Notes: a model not told the origin generated them from the sequence alone. A DNA stretch of 64,000 nucleotides from Geminicoccus harenae (GCF_019800005.1 NZ_JABGCL010000020.1:38301-102300), one strand, 5' to 3'; shown: positions 54,370 through 62,411, numbered from the stretch's first letter. Program-made: numbers and translations.

Positions 54370-54801
54370 TCAGTCCAGCAGGGAGCCGCCGGCCAGGCCG
54401 CCGAGCACGCGGGCACCCTGGCCCAGCACGCTGCCCTGCTGGTCCAGCAGGTTGTTGCGCTGGCGCAGCGCGGCCTTTGTGTCGTTGCCCTGCAGTGCCA
54501 GCCGGGCCTCGGCGTCGGATTCGGCCTGCTCGGTGCGGGCCTGGCGCTTGAGGCCGCTGGCGATCGCATCCGCGGCACCCCGATAGGAGCCGATCCCGGC
54601 CGAGCCGGCGCGGGCGCGAGCACTGGCCAGCGCCTTGGCGAGTTGCTGCTCGCGCTGACGGCGCTCGATGCTCTGCCGGAGCTTGATCTCCTGAGCGTTC
54701 TGGACCCGGTCGGCTTCGATCAGGTCGTTGGCCCGGCTCTTCTTCTGCTGGCCCAGCAGCGCGGAGAGGCCGAGCGTGGCGAGGCTGGTTGCGGCACCCA
54801 T
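54370..54801 (-). CDS. Phage coiled-coil protein, T7 gp14 (internal virion protein)-like
   Basis: 143 residues with a hydrophobic start (SLATLGLSALLGQQ), then a long helical, Gln- and Arg-rich region (residues 20-115) and a Gly-rich end (ARVLGGLAGGSLLD). The size and position between tail tubular B and the terminase match gp14-type internal virion proteins. Its ATG shares one base with the upstream stop. The assignment is from synteny and composition. Confidence 0.7.
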   Translation of the reverse strand: MGAATSLATLGLSALLGQQKKSRANDLIEADRVQNAQEIKLRQSIERRQREQQLAKALASARARAGSAGIGSYRGAADAIASGLKRQARTEQAESDAEARLALQGNDTKAALRQRNNLLDQQGSVLGQGARVLGGLAGGSLLD

Positions 54802-56726
54802 CAGTCGATCACCTGCAGTTGGTGGGACACGGAAAGGAGGGTGAAGGGGGAGGGCTCGTCCTGCGCGATCCGCCAGGGCGTGGTCTCGATGCCGCGCCGC
54901 CAGCCGAGCACCCGGACCGCATGGTCCCCGGTGAAGCCGCCGGGCACGGCCGGCAGGGCCTGGGCGACCGGGCCGCTGCCGAGATCCAGCCGCAGCGCCA
55001 GCGTCGTGAGCAGGCGGAACGAGAGGCGGACCACCCGGTAACGGGCATCCTGGACCCGGTTCGGCAAGGGCAGGGCACGCACCGGCTCGATCACATGGGT
55101 GAAGGCCAGGCCCACGACGAACGTGCCGACCGGCTGGGGCAGGACCACGCTGCCGTCGGTGACGACGGTGCGGCCCATCGGCCGGCCATCGCCGATCAGC
55201 CAGACCTGGCGGTCGTTGAACCGTTCCAGGCCCGCCCATACGGTGCGGGGCGTCGTGGCGGTGAACGTCAGGGCGCCGTCGACGCCCAGGGCATCGTCCA
55301 GATATTCCAGCGAAACCGTGCCGTTGCGCGACACCAGCAGCCAGGTACGGCCATCCAGATGGGTGACCGCGCGGACCAGGCCGTTGGTGGTGAGCCTGGA
55401 CCAGGCGACGATGCCGTTCTCCCGGTCGATCGTGGCAGCGGCCATGCTGCCGTCGGCGCGCACCAGCAGGACGAGGCGGCGGATCGGGTCGAACGCCATG
55501 TCGACCGGGTCGGCCAGGAGATGGCGGGCCAGCACCGCCAGGTCGGCGGCCTGGAAGGCCTGCTGGTCGTCGGTGAACAGGAACTCCCGGAGCTCCTTGC
55601 CGCTGCGGCTGACGAACAGGGTGGCGCCATCGACCTCGACCGGCGGCAGGCTGCGGGCGACCGGCGAGCCGATGCCGGTCTGCTGGTCGGCGCGGATCGT
55701 GGCAGGCGTCAGCGGGTCGCCGGACAGGGCCCATTCGCCGACACTGGTGAACACCTGGAGCTGCCGGCCCGAGACCAGGGCGCGGATCGCGTGGTTGCGC
55801 TCGGTGCCGAGCCGGAAGCGGAACGCCTCGTCGTCCAGGCCGGTCCCCTCGTCGAAGTCGAAATAACGCCCGGTCCGGGACATCCAGATGGCATCGGGCA
55901 GGTCGCGCGAGCCGCCCACCACCAGCCGGTCCTGCCAGAAGCCGACGGTGATCGGGTAGCCATGCGCCTGGCTGAACGCCTGCTCGTCCCAGTCGCGCGT
56001 GGTCTGGCCGTCGTTCAGCGCCTCCAGCACCAGGCCGATCGCCTCCGTGGTGCTCTGCACGCTCTGGACCGTCACCTGGCGGCCCTTGATCCGCAGGCGC
56101 GTCCCGGCATGGAGTGCCGTGAACACGGGCGCTGACGCGGAGAGGGTCACCAGCGAATCGCGCGGGATCGGCTGGTCGGCCGCCAGCCCGGTCTTCACCG
56201 GCTGGAGCGCCACCTCGTCCGCGGCGAAGCGGGCGAACGGCTCGCGATAGGGAAAGGGTGCCGGCGCACCTTGCGGGATGGCGAACGACCATTTGCGCAA
56301 CTGCCAGCCGCCCGAGGCCAGCCGGACGAGCTGGCGCGGCTCCAGGTCGGGATGGCAGATCAGCAGGCTCTCGCCGAGCCGGGCGAACGAGAGCTGCGGC
56401 ACCTGGAGGCTGCTCCAGTTGGCCGCGGCCGGCGTGTTGGGCGTGGCGGCGACCGCGTCGCCGATGATCACGTCGACCTTGAACGGGCCGAACGCCAGGA
56501 CGGCACCGCCATCCGCCCCGTCGAAGGGGACGAGGCGCATGCCGCCCGGCACGTCGGTGGACCGGCGCATGCCGGGCCGGCGGGTGACCCCGCCCGTGAC
56601 CTGCACCACCACGTTCTCCAGCAGGGCCGCACCCTTGGCCAGCGCGTCGAGGTCGGAGCGCCCGACCAGGCGCGGGTCGAGCTCGCCCGCCGTGAAGCCG
56701 GTCTTGATCAGGGTGACCGCGCTCAT
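54801..56726 (-). CDS. Phage tail tubular protein B / nozzle protein (T7 gp12-like)
   Basis: 641 residues starting MSAVTLIKTGFTAGELDPRL. Here GELDPRLxGRSDL and GAALLENVVVQVTGGVTRRPG are the hallmark of podoviral nozzle proteins. The middle has repeated beta-propeller-like segments (GFWQDRLVVGGSRDLPDAIW, ERFNDRQVWLIGDG). It should form the distal tail tube. No tail-fibre gene follows, which is unusual for an active phage. Confidence 0.88.
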   Translation of the reverse strand: MSAVTLIKTGFTAGELDPRLVGRSDLDALAKGAALLENVVVQVTGGVTRRPGMRRSTDVPGGMRLVPFDGADGGAVLAFGPFKVDVIIGDAVAATPNTPAAANWSSLQVPQLSFARLGESLLICHPDLEPRQLVRLASGGWQLRKWSFAIPQGAPAPFPYREPFARFAADEVALQPVKTGLAADQPIPRDSLVTLSASAPVFTALHAGTRLRIKGRQVTVQSVQSTTEAIGLVLEALNDGQTTRDWDEQAFSQAHGYPITVGFWQDRLVVGGSRDLPDAIWMSRTGRYFDFDEGTGLDDEAFRFRLGTERNHAIRALVSGRQLQVFTSVGEWALSGDPLTPATIRADQQTGIGSPVARSLPPVEVDGATLFVSRSGKELREFLFTDDQQAFQAADLAVLARHLLADPVDMAFDPIRRLVLLVRADGSMAAATIDRENGIVAWSRLTTNGLVRAVTHLDGRTWLLVSRNGTVSLEYLDDALGVDGALTFTATTPRTVWAGLERFNDRQVWLIGDGRPMGRTVVTDGSVVLPQPVGTFVVGLAFTHVIEPVRALPLPNRVQDARYRVVRLSFRLLTTLALRLDLGSGPVAQALPAVPGGFTGDHAVRVLGWRRGIETTPWRIAQDEPSPFTLLSVSHQLQVID

Positions 56727-57295
56727 CCGAGGCGGGCCTCGATCAGGGTGAAGTCCTCGAAGCGCCGGGGCGTGCTCTGCTGGCTGTCGACCAGCCGCGC
56801 CTGGCGCAGCTCCAGGTCGGCGGCACGGCGCAGGACCTCGGCGCGGCTCGCACTCTCGGTCACCGGCAGGCAGAACTCGGCCGCCAGCCGGGCCACCAGG
56901 GCCGCGGCGAAGAAGGCGGGGTAGTCGCTCTCCGGCGTGCGGCGCTGGTAGGTCAGCGTGACGGCGCGCTCGTCAGTGAACAGCGCGGTGCCGAGCACCC
57001 GGTATTCCGCACCGCGGCCACGCCGGTCCGAGCCGGCGGAGATGACCCGGAGGCAGTCGGCCGGCAGCATGTGCCGCCAGGCGAAGTCGGCGGATCCCGC
57101 GGCGGCGGGCTCGCTCAATGCCGCCTGGGCGATCGAGAAGCTCCAGGGATGGGCGCTGACCAGCCCGTCGCGCACCAGGCCATAAAGGCGGAACGCCACC
57201 GTGGCCTCCGCGCTGCCGTCGGCGAACGACCCGATAGGGGTGGCACCCAGCCGTACCAGGGCCTGCGAGCAGAGATCGACGTCGCTGTACGCCAT
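56723..57295 (-). CDS. Phage tail tubular protein A / adaptor (T7 gp11-like)
   Basis: 190 residues. The N-terminus SDVDLCSQALVRLGATPI and then RDGLVSAHPWSFSIAQAAL, YPAFFAAALVARLAAEFCLP match adaptor proteins that connect the portal to the nozzle. It overlaps the next gene by 4 bases, as expected for interacting structural proteins. Confidence 0.88.
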   Translation of the reverse strand: MAYSDVDLCSQALVRLGATPIGSFADGSAEATVAFRLYGLVRDGLVSAHPWSFSIAQAALSEPAAAGSADFAWRHMLPADCLRVISAGSDRRGRGAEYRVLGTALFTDERAVTLTYQRRTPESDYPAFFAAALVARLAAEFCLPVTESASRAEVLRRAADLELRQARLVDSQQSTPRRFEDFTLIEARLG

Positions 57296-57320
57296 GAGCT
57301 TGTCCTCGAGCTGGCGGTGG

Positions 57321-57346
57321 CCCGGGAGGCCGGCGGGCCTCCCGGG
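57321..57346 (-). terminator. Strong hairpin between capsid-side and tail genes
   Basis: A perfect 11-bp stem CCCGGGAGGCC/GGCCTCCCGGG with a GGCG loop lies in the 74-base gap between the small protein gene (57370) and the gp11-like gene (57295). No T-tract follows on the minus strand. It lies where T7 has its Tphi terminator, just after the capsid gene, and could reduce expression of the tail genes. Confidence 0.5.
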
Positions 57347-57369
57347 TCGATCGCAGCCGCCTTGGCCGG

Positions 57370-57639
57370 TCAGTCGGAGTTCAGCACGCCGAACTGGACC
57401 ATGTTGGAGATGTCGACGATGCCGGACGCATTCGCGACGACCACCATCATGCCGTGGGTGGGTGAGGTACCCAGGCCGGCATTCAGCATGATGAAGTCGC
57501 CGACCCGCAGCATCTTGGCCGCCTGGTTGAAATAGCCGGCATTGTCCACCGCGGTCGCAGCGTCCGGGGTGCGGTAGTGCCAGAGCGTGAAGCCGTTGGC
57601 GTAGGACAGGACGCTGAGGTTCTCGGATTGATAGGCCAT
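57370..57639 (-). CDS. Small phage structural-type protein following the capsid gene
   Basis: 89 residues, MAYQSENLSVLSYANGFTLW, then AGYFNQAAKMLRVGDFIMLN and GIVDISNMVQFG. Small proteins of this pattern often follow the capsid gene in podoviral prophages and may decorate the head. It starts 4 bases after the capsid stop. Exact function unknown. Confidence 0.7.
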   Translation of the reverse strand: MAYQSENLSVLSYANGFTLWHYRTPDAATAVDNAGYFNQAAKMLRVGDFIMLNAGLGTSPTHGMMVVVANASGIVDISNMVQFGVLNSD

Positions 57640-57643
57640 CGGT

Positions 57644-58462
57644 TCAGTCCTCCAGGCACGGCATCGTCACGACGCCCGCGGTCTCGATCAGCACGGCACC
57701 CTGGGACATCGAGGAAGCGACGAAGTGGGCGGCGCGGTCGCCGTGCCAGCTGATGTCGGTCTTCACGTCCTGGCCGATGGCATGGCCCATCGCCGACTTG
57801 TGGTACCAGAAGCAGCTGCGCCTGGTGCCCTCGAGCGGCAGGCCCGAATGCGGGATCCAGGTGGTGCCGAGCCACATCTTCGCCTGGGTGCCCTTCCAGG
57901 GCAGCTCGGCATCGCCGATGAACTCGGAGTTGGCGAACTCGGCCAGGTTCAGGAGTTCGGACCACTGCTTCCAGCCGACCACGGCGAAGCGCTGGCCGTC
58001 GTCCGGCACGTCGTTGGCGCCCAGCATCTCGAAGGCCTTGAGGACCTTGGCCTTGGTCAGGCCGTCGGCATCGGTGCCGGCCACCTGGGACGAGGTCTTG
58101 AGCGCGTTGATGATCAGCTCGTCGGTCTTGCGGCCGAGCGCGAAGGCGCCGGCATTGGCGAGCACGCTGCGCTCGTCGATGTTGGTCTTGAGCTCGTCGA
58201 GCTGGTCGACCCACTCGCCGGCATAATAGTCGAAGAGGCGGGCCTCGACGGTGGCGAACTCCACGTTCATCACCGGCACGACGCTGTTGCGCCCCTTGGT
58301 GGTGGCAGTGCCGCGGCCGACCTTCTGGAAGACGGTCGAGCTGCCGACGACGCCGTTCTTGACCCGGATGGTGTGGCGGAGCTTGCTGCCCTGCCGCTGA
58401 TAGGCCTCGTGCACTTCGCGTTCGAACTGCTTGACGAAGGCCTGGTCGATCGAGGTGGACAT
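57644..58462 (-). CDS. Phage major capsid protein
   Basis: 272 residues starting MSTSIDQAFVKQFEREVHEAYQ. The segments VKNGVVGSSTVFQKVGRGTA, FATVEARLFDYYAGEWVDQLDELK and NAGAFALGRKTDELIINALK follow the pattern of BPP-1/T7-like podoviral capsids, which lack a cleaved leader. FAVVGWKQWSELLNLAEF and HGDRAAHFVASSMSQGAVLIE complete the HK97-type fold. It lies between the scaffold-like gene and the small decorating protein. Confidence 0.88.
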   Translation of the reverse strand: MSTSIDQAFVKQFEREVHEAYQRQGSKLRHTIRVKNGVVGSSTVFQKVGRGTATTKGRNSVVPVMNVEFATVEARLFDYYAGEWVDQLDELKTNIDERSVLANAGAFALGRKTDELIINALKTSSQVAGTDADGLTKAKVLKAFEMLGANDVPDDGQRFAVVGWKQWSELLNLAEFANSEFIGDAELPWKGTQAKMWLGTTWIPHSGLPLEGTRRSCFWYHKSAMGHAIGQDVKTDISWHGDRAAHFVASSMSQGAVLIETAGVVTMPCLED

Positions 58463-58580
58463 TGGTGGTCCTTCCTTGTCGTTGGTCGCCGCGTGGCCGT
58501 GCGCGCGGGTTGTCCGGACCGCAGGGGACCGGGCCTTGGCGAAAAGCCGTCGCTGGTTGAAGCCATGGCGGGCAGGCGGG

Positions 58581-58594
58581 CCCCGCTTGCGGGG
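58581..58594. other. Small hairpin in the scaffold-capsid gap
   Basis: CCCCGC-TT-GCGGGG lies in the 184-base gap between scaffold-like gene and capsid gene, nested in a larger GGCGG/CCGCC pairing. The gap is the longest inside the cassette and may hold a regulatory RNA structure that raises capsid expression. No other gene fits there. Confidence 0.4.
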
Positions 58595-58646
58595 TTGTCC
58601 GCCCGGCCGCCGCCGTGGTCCCGGGCGCGGGATGCCCTTCTGGCGA

Positions 58647-59444
58647 TCAGCCGCCGTAGAGGCGGCGGTAGCCGTCGGTCACCCGCGCCACGAAATCCTT
58701 GTCGCGGTCGCGCCAGTAGCGCGGGTCGCGCATCATCTGGGCCAGCCGGTCGGGGTCCGGTGCCCCGGTGGCCGGGTCGCCGCCGGCCACGATCTCCGGC
58801 TCCTTGGCGCGCATCATCGCGTGCAGCGCCATCACCCCATCATAGGAGCGGGCGAGCGTCTCGTAGGTCGCCCGGTCCAGGTGGCGCTCGCCGAACGCCT
58901 TGAGCTGCTCCGCCACCGCGGCGAACCGCTCGGGCCCGCCGAACTGCTCCGCCAGGCGGGCCCGGCCGGCCTCGGCCGCGCGCAGCCCCTCGAACTCGGC
59001 CAGCGTCGCCTCCACCAGGGGGGCGATCCGCTCGGCGGCCAGGTCGTAGACGAGCTGGGCCTGCCGGTTGGTGAAACCCGCCTCGTGCAGCCGGGCATCC
59101 AGCTCCCGGTCCTGCTCCAGCCACTCGGCCTTGCGCTCGATCTGGTAGTCCGCCGGATCCTTGGGCCGGCCCAGCACGGCGAGCAGCCGATCGCGCGCCG
59201 CCGGGTCATCCGGGTCGTCCGGGGCCGGCAGCATCGAGCCGATCTTGCGCTCCAGCGCCAAGTAGCTCTTCAGGAGAATGTCGGCGCGGAGCTGGCCGTC
59301 CGGCCCGCGGAACTTCTCCGGGATCCCGGGCTCGGCCGCCTCCGGCAGGGGCAGGGGCTCCGTCGGCGGTTCCGGCTCGGGCTCGCCGATCGCGGGTGCC
59401 GCAGCGTCCTGCGCCGGCTCGTTCTCGATCTGGTCCTGTTCCAT
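58647..59444 (-). CDS. Phage capsid assembly (scaffolding) protein-like
   Basis: 265 residues. The N-terminus is acidic and proline-rich (EPEPEPPTEPLPLPEAAEP), then IPEKFRGPDGQLRADILLKSYLALE and a helical region to residue 200, and DRLAQMMRDPRYWRDRDKDFVARV near the end. This layout, placed directly upstream of the capsid, is typical of podoviral scaffolds. The helix-rich C-terminus would contact the capsid during assembly. Confidence 0.8.
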   Translation of the reverse strand: MEQDQIENEPAQDAAAPAIGEPEPEPPTEPLPLPEAAEPGIPEKFRGPDGQLRADILLKSYLALERKIGSMLPAPDDPDDPAARDRLLAVLGRPKDPADYQIERKAEWLEQDRELDARLHEAGFTNRQAQLVYDLAAERIAPLVEATLAEFEGLRAAEAGRARLAEQFGGPERFAAVAEQLKAFGERHLDRATYETLARSYDGVMALHAMMRAKEPEIVAGGDPATGAPDPDRLAQMMRDPRYWRDRDKDFVARVTDGYRRLYGG

Positions 59445-59480
59445 GGCGGGAGGTCTCGATCTGGTCGGTGGGGAGGGCGG

Positions 59481-59711
59481 TCAGCGGCCGAGGCCGCGAG
59501 CCGCCAGGGACTGGAGGTGGGCCACCAGGCAGCGCTGGCCCTCGAGGTGCCGCAGCTCCTGATCGCTCGCCTGGGGCGGCATGCGGCGCAGGAGATAGGT
59601 GCGCTCCAGATGGTCGAGCAGCCGCCGGCCCTCGGGCGAGGCGAACACCTTGGCCGCGCAGCGGGCCAGCTCGTCGCCCGTGCCGCCGGGCAGTGCCAGA
59701 GGCTCGCTCAT
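59481..59711 (-). CDS. Small phage protein, Bbp19-like
   Basis: 76 residues between portal and scaffold with FASPEGRRLLDHLERTYLLRR and LEGQRCLVAHLQSLA. Small proteins of this form, named after Bbp19 of Bordetella phage BPP-1, occupy the same site after the portal in many podoviruses. Its start overlaps the portal stop by 4 bases. Confidence 0.65.
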   Translation of the reverse strand: MSEPLALPGGTGDELARCAAKVFASPEGRRLLDHLERTYLLRRMPPQASDQELRHLEGQRCLVAHLQSLAARGLGR

Positions 59712-61195
59712 GGCAGCACCTCGCGCAGGAACTCGGCCTGGAAGGCATCGAGCAGGCCCTGCTCGCGGATCAGCTCGGCCGGCACGCCCAGCGTGTGGCC
59801 GAGCCAGCGCGCGGCGCCGGGCAGGTCGACCACGCTCGCGGCGTGGTCGCCCATCTGGCGCACGCTCTCCAGCCAGAGCAGGGTGTTCTGCACGTCCTGG
59901 CGCGACTGGCGGCGGGCGAGCGGCGACTGGTAGCGCAGCTCCACCATGCGCCCGTCCAGCCGGACGTCGGGGATCTCGCCGCGCCGGGCCAGGATGGCCA
60001 GCCCGCGCGCCACCAGCGGCGTGAGCAGCTCCGCCTGCAGCCGGCCGAACACGGCGGCCAGGAGGCGGGTGGTCTCGGCCGAGCGCTCCAGGACCTCGGT
60101 CGCGGTCATCCGCGCGTTCTGGACCGGGCCCAGCCGGTCCACCAGGAGGGTGTGCCGGATCCGGGCGCGCAGATCGTCCAGGATGAGCTGGCTGACGTCG
60201 AACCGTCCGGGCATCTCGAGCGGCTTCAGCCCCTCCGAGCCCACTGCCTTTGGGATGATGCTGCCCGGCACCAGCTTGATGTTGGCCGGGTTCAGGACGC
60301 CGTCGTCCTCCGCCAGCCAGATGCCGGTCACCGCGATCGACGCGTTCTTGAGGATCAGCTCGACCACCTTGTTGGCAGTGCGCACGTCGGGAAGGGCCGT
60401 CATCATCGGCGAGCGGCCATACACCTCGCCCGCGGTCTTCACCCAGCGGAAGGTGATAAAGGGCGAATGCTCGAAGCGGCCGTCCGCCAGCAGGGCCATC
60501 GCGCGGCCGGACCCGTCGTCGTCGGTGAGCCAGGCCCGGTAGTCGAAGCCGGTGCCGCCCGGCACCACGGCCTCGATCACGCGGCAGGGCTGCTCGCCAT
60601 TGCCGGCGGCGAGATCGGGCGGCAGCACCGCGTCCGGCCAGCGGCTACGCAGGCCTGCCAGCGGCAGGGTGCTGGTGCGGAAATGGCCGACGACGGCGCC
60701 GTCCACATCCTCCTCGATCGCCATTTCGGTCGCCGGGATGGCGGAGAAGCGGAAGGGCGAGGGCCGGCCGGCCGGCGCCTCGGCGAACAGCAGGGTCGCG
60801 GTGCCCAGCGTCACCAGGTCGAGAAAGGCCTGGTGGATCTCCACGGTGAAGTTGGCATGGTCGAAGGCGCCCTGCAGCCGGGCGGCCACGGCCTCCAGCG
60901 CCTCGGTGACCATCGGCCGCTCGGCAGATGCCACCTGCGGGCCGGCGCGCAGGCCGAACCAGGGCGAGCCCGGCGGGGTGAGCTCGCCCAGGAGCGAGGC
61001 GGCGAGCTGCTCGACCGCATCGGCGGCGGTGGCATCGAACAGGCGGTCGCTGCCACGCCCGGGTGCCGCCTCCAGGCCCGGCATGCGCTGCGGCATGGTG
61101 AAGGCCAGGCAGTCGCGCCAGACCGGCTCGAAGGGCCGACGCCGTTCGCGCGCCCGGCGATAACGCAGGTCGAGTTCGAGGTCGACGGGGGGCAT
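59708..61195 (-). CDS. Phage portal protein (T7 gp8-like head-tail connector)
   Basis: 495 residues. The N-terminus DLRYRRARERRRPFEPVWRD and FTMPQR, SDRLFDATAADAVEQLAASL, ELTPPGSPWFGLRAGP match podoviral head-tail joining proteins. Further hallmarks are VYGRSPMMTALPDVRTANKV near residue 260 and NARMTATEVLERSAETTRLL near 357. It is the first gene of the cassette and lies 54 bases from the operator at 61250-61267. No frame damage is seen. Confidence 0.92.
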   Translation of the reverse strand: MPPVDLELDLRYRRARERRRPFEPVWRDCLAFTMPQRMPGLEAAPGRGSDRLFDATAADAVEQLAASLLGELTPPGSPWFGLRAGPQVASAERPMVTEALEAVAARLQGAFDHANFTVEIHQAFLDLVTLGTATLLFAEAPAGRPSPFRFSAIPATEMAIEEDVDGAVVGHFRTSTLPLAGLRSRWPDAVLPPDLAAGNGEQPCRVIEAVVPGGTGFDYRAWLTDDDGSGRAMALLADGRFEHSPFITFRWVKTAGEVYGRSPMMTALPDVRTANKVVELILKNASIAVTGIWLAEDDGVLNPANIKLVPGSIIPKAVGSEGLKPLEMPGRFDVSQLILDDLRARIRHTLLVDRLGPVQNARMTATEVLERSAETTRLLAAVFGRLQAELLTPLVARGLAILARRGEIPDVRLDGRMVELRYQSPLARRQSRQDVQNTLLWLESVRQMGDHAASVVDLPGAARWLGHTLGVPAELIREQGLLDAFQAEFLREVLP

Positions 61196-61249
61196 CGCTT
61201 GGGCTCCGTGCTGGGGGCCGATCCGCGCAGGTCAGTGAATAAGCTTATA

Positions 61250-61267
61250 TTCCTATAACTTTAGGAA
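61250..61267. promoter_or_regulatory. Operator O1: TTCCTA-N6-TAGGAA
   Basis: A perfect 6-bp inverted repeat with a six-base spacer, 18 bases in all, lies 54 bases upstream of the portal ATG and 2 bases after the papain-like gene stop. The surrounding bases are AT-rich (minus-strand TATAAG nearby), as for a promoter. The same half-sites and spacing recur at 61732-61749, next to the repressor gene. Confidence 0.7.
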
Positions 61268-61269
61268 CG

Positions 61270-61665
61270 TCAAGCGGCGTGACGGGTCCAGCCCTCGCGC
61301 AGCAGCAGGGAATGTAGCTGGTAAGGTGTCCAAGCTGATCGACCACCCAACCCGAGCGCGCGCTTGACGACCTCGACGCAAGTAATGGGCCGCGCGCGCA
61401 GTGAGCTGCGCGGGAACTCCCGCGTCCAGCCACTGAGAACGATACGGCCAGTGTGGATATAATACTCGACGGGATCGATTTCTTCCGGCAGGTCTAGCCA
61501 GGCGAGTCGAAGGTCCTGCAGCAGCGGATCCAGTAGGATCCAGCCCCGTTCGGCCCGAATCAGGCAGTAGCAATGGCGGAAGCCCGGCTTCAGCCAGGCG
61601 AGCCAGCGGCAGTCGGACCGGTCTTCGAACACGACGATCGCGGGGGCTGACCCGGGCTCTGCCAT
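61270..61665 (-). CDS. Possible circularly permuted papain-like (NlpC/P60-type) protein
   Basis: 131 residues. His31 (KPGFRHCY), Asp46 (GWILLDPL) and Cys96 (RPITCVEVVKRALGL) appear in the order His-Asp-Cys, as in circularly permuted papain-fold hydrolases such as the YaeF/YiiX group. WTPYQLHSLLL near the end is also typical of phage-associated members. It could be the only lysis- or cell-wall-acting enzyme of the cassette. The assignment rests on motif order. It lies between the two operators, upstream of the portal, in the same orientation. Confidence 0.6.
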   Translation of the reverse strand: MAEPGSAPAIVVFEDRSDCRWLAWLKPGFRHCYCLIRAERGWILLDPLLQDLRLAWLDLPEEIDPVEYYIHTGRIVLSGWTREFPRSSLRARPITCVEVVKRALGLGGRSAWTPYQLHSLLLREGWTRHAA

Positions 61666-61731
61666 GGGTGTGGGCTCTCGAAAATTAGGATCATGAGCCT
61701 AGTGACAGGACCGCGCATCGTCAAGATGATG

Positions 61732-61749
61732 TTCCTAGTGCAGTAGGAT
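61732..61749. promoter_or_regulatory. Operator O2: TTCCTA-N6-TAGGAT
   Basis: Inverted repeat with the same half-sites and six-base spacer as O1, differing in the last base. It lies in the 113-base divergent region between the papain-like gene and the repressor gene. Further half-sites occur at 61774-61779 (TTCCTA, running into the repressor ATG) and as TAGGA/CCTA at 61686-61701. The repressor probably binds here and controls both directions. Confidence 0.65.
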
Positions 61750-61778
61750 CTTTATTTGTTTGCTCGGAGCTGGTTCCT

Positions 61779-62411
61779 ATGATGACGCATGGCGATGTCT
61801 GGGTGGGGATCGACCGCCTGGCCGCGAAGAACAACTACTCGGCCTCCGGGCTGGCCAAGCGCGCGGGGCTGGATCCCACCACCTTCAACAAGAGCAAGCG
61901 CGCCACCAAGCAGGGCAAGGCCCGCTGGCCCTCCACGGAGAGCATCGCCAAGATCCTCGAGGCGACCAACACCACCATGGCCGAGTTCGTGGCCCTCATG
62001 GACGGGAGCGACGGTGCCGCCGCACCGCCGGTGTCGCGGCGGCTGCGCTCCTTGCCGCTGGACCGTGCCCAGGGTGGCCAGATGTTCGACGCCTCGGGCT
62101 TCCCGCAGGGCAATGCCTGGGAGGATGTCGACTTCCCCGGCCTGGAGGACGGCCACGCCTTCGCGCTGGAACTGACCGAGGACGTGTCGCCTGCCTGGCG
62201 GCGCGGCGACCTGCTGGTGGTGTCGCCCTCCTCCTCGATCCGCCGCGGCGACCGGATCGTGCTGGCCGACCGCAAGGGCACGCTCCACCTGGGCAGCCTG
62301 TCCCGGCGCACCGCGCAGCGCGTGGTGGTCGACCGCCCGGACGGACAGGAGGCGAACTTCGCGATCGACGAGGTCGCCTGGATCGCCCGGATCGTCTGGG
62401 CCAGCCAGTAG
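61779..62411 (+). CDS. XRE-type repressor with degenerate S24/LexA-like C-terminal domain
   Basis: 210 residues from ATG 61779 with GGAG 9 bases upstream. Residues about 18-45 form a helix-turn-helix (YSASGLAKRAGLDPTTFNKS), followed by ARWPSTESIAKILEATNTTM. Residues about 125-208 match the S24 domain of CI/LexA-like repressors: ALELTEDVSPAWRRGDLLVVSP, then GDRIVLADRKGTLHLGSL and DEVAWIARIVWASQ. In active members the first segment reads GDSM and the second carries a Lys near the Gly of HLGSL; both catalytic residues seem absent. It probably represses the cassette through O1 and O2, without RecA-stimulated self-cleavage. Such genes also occur outside prophages. Confidence 0.85.
   Translation: MMTHGDVWVGIDRLAAKNNYSASGLAKRAGLDPTTFNKSKRATKQGKARWPSTESIAKILEATNTTMAEFVALMDGSDGAAAPPVSRRLRSLPLDRAQGGQMFDASGFPQGNAWEDVDFPGLEDGHAFALELTEDVSPAWRRGDLLVVSPSSSIRRGDRIVLADRKGTLHLGSLSRRTAQRVVVDRPDGQEANFAIDEVAWIARIVWASQ

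Larger units (their letters stand above)
52851..61267 (-). mobile_element. T7/BPP-1-like podoviral head-tail cassette
   Basis: Nine co-oriented genes from portal to large terminase with short gaps or overlaps. The order matches podoviruses with a gp8-type portal, scaffold, capsid, gp11, gp12, a gp14-like protein and terminase. I find no integrase, RNA or DNA polymerase, small terminase, gp15/gp16-type core proteins, tail fibre, holin or attachment repeats. All reading frames are open, which argues against simple decay of the structural part. The operator at 61250-61267 marks its probable promoter. Confidence 0.8.
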
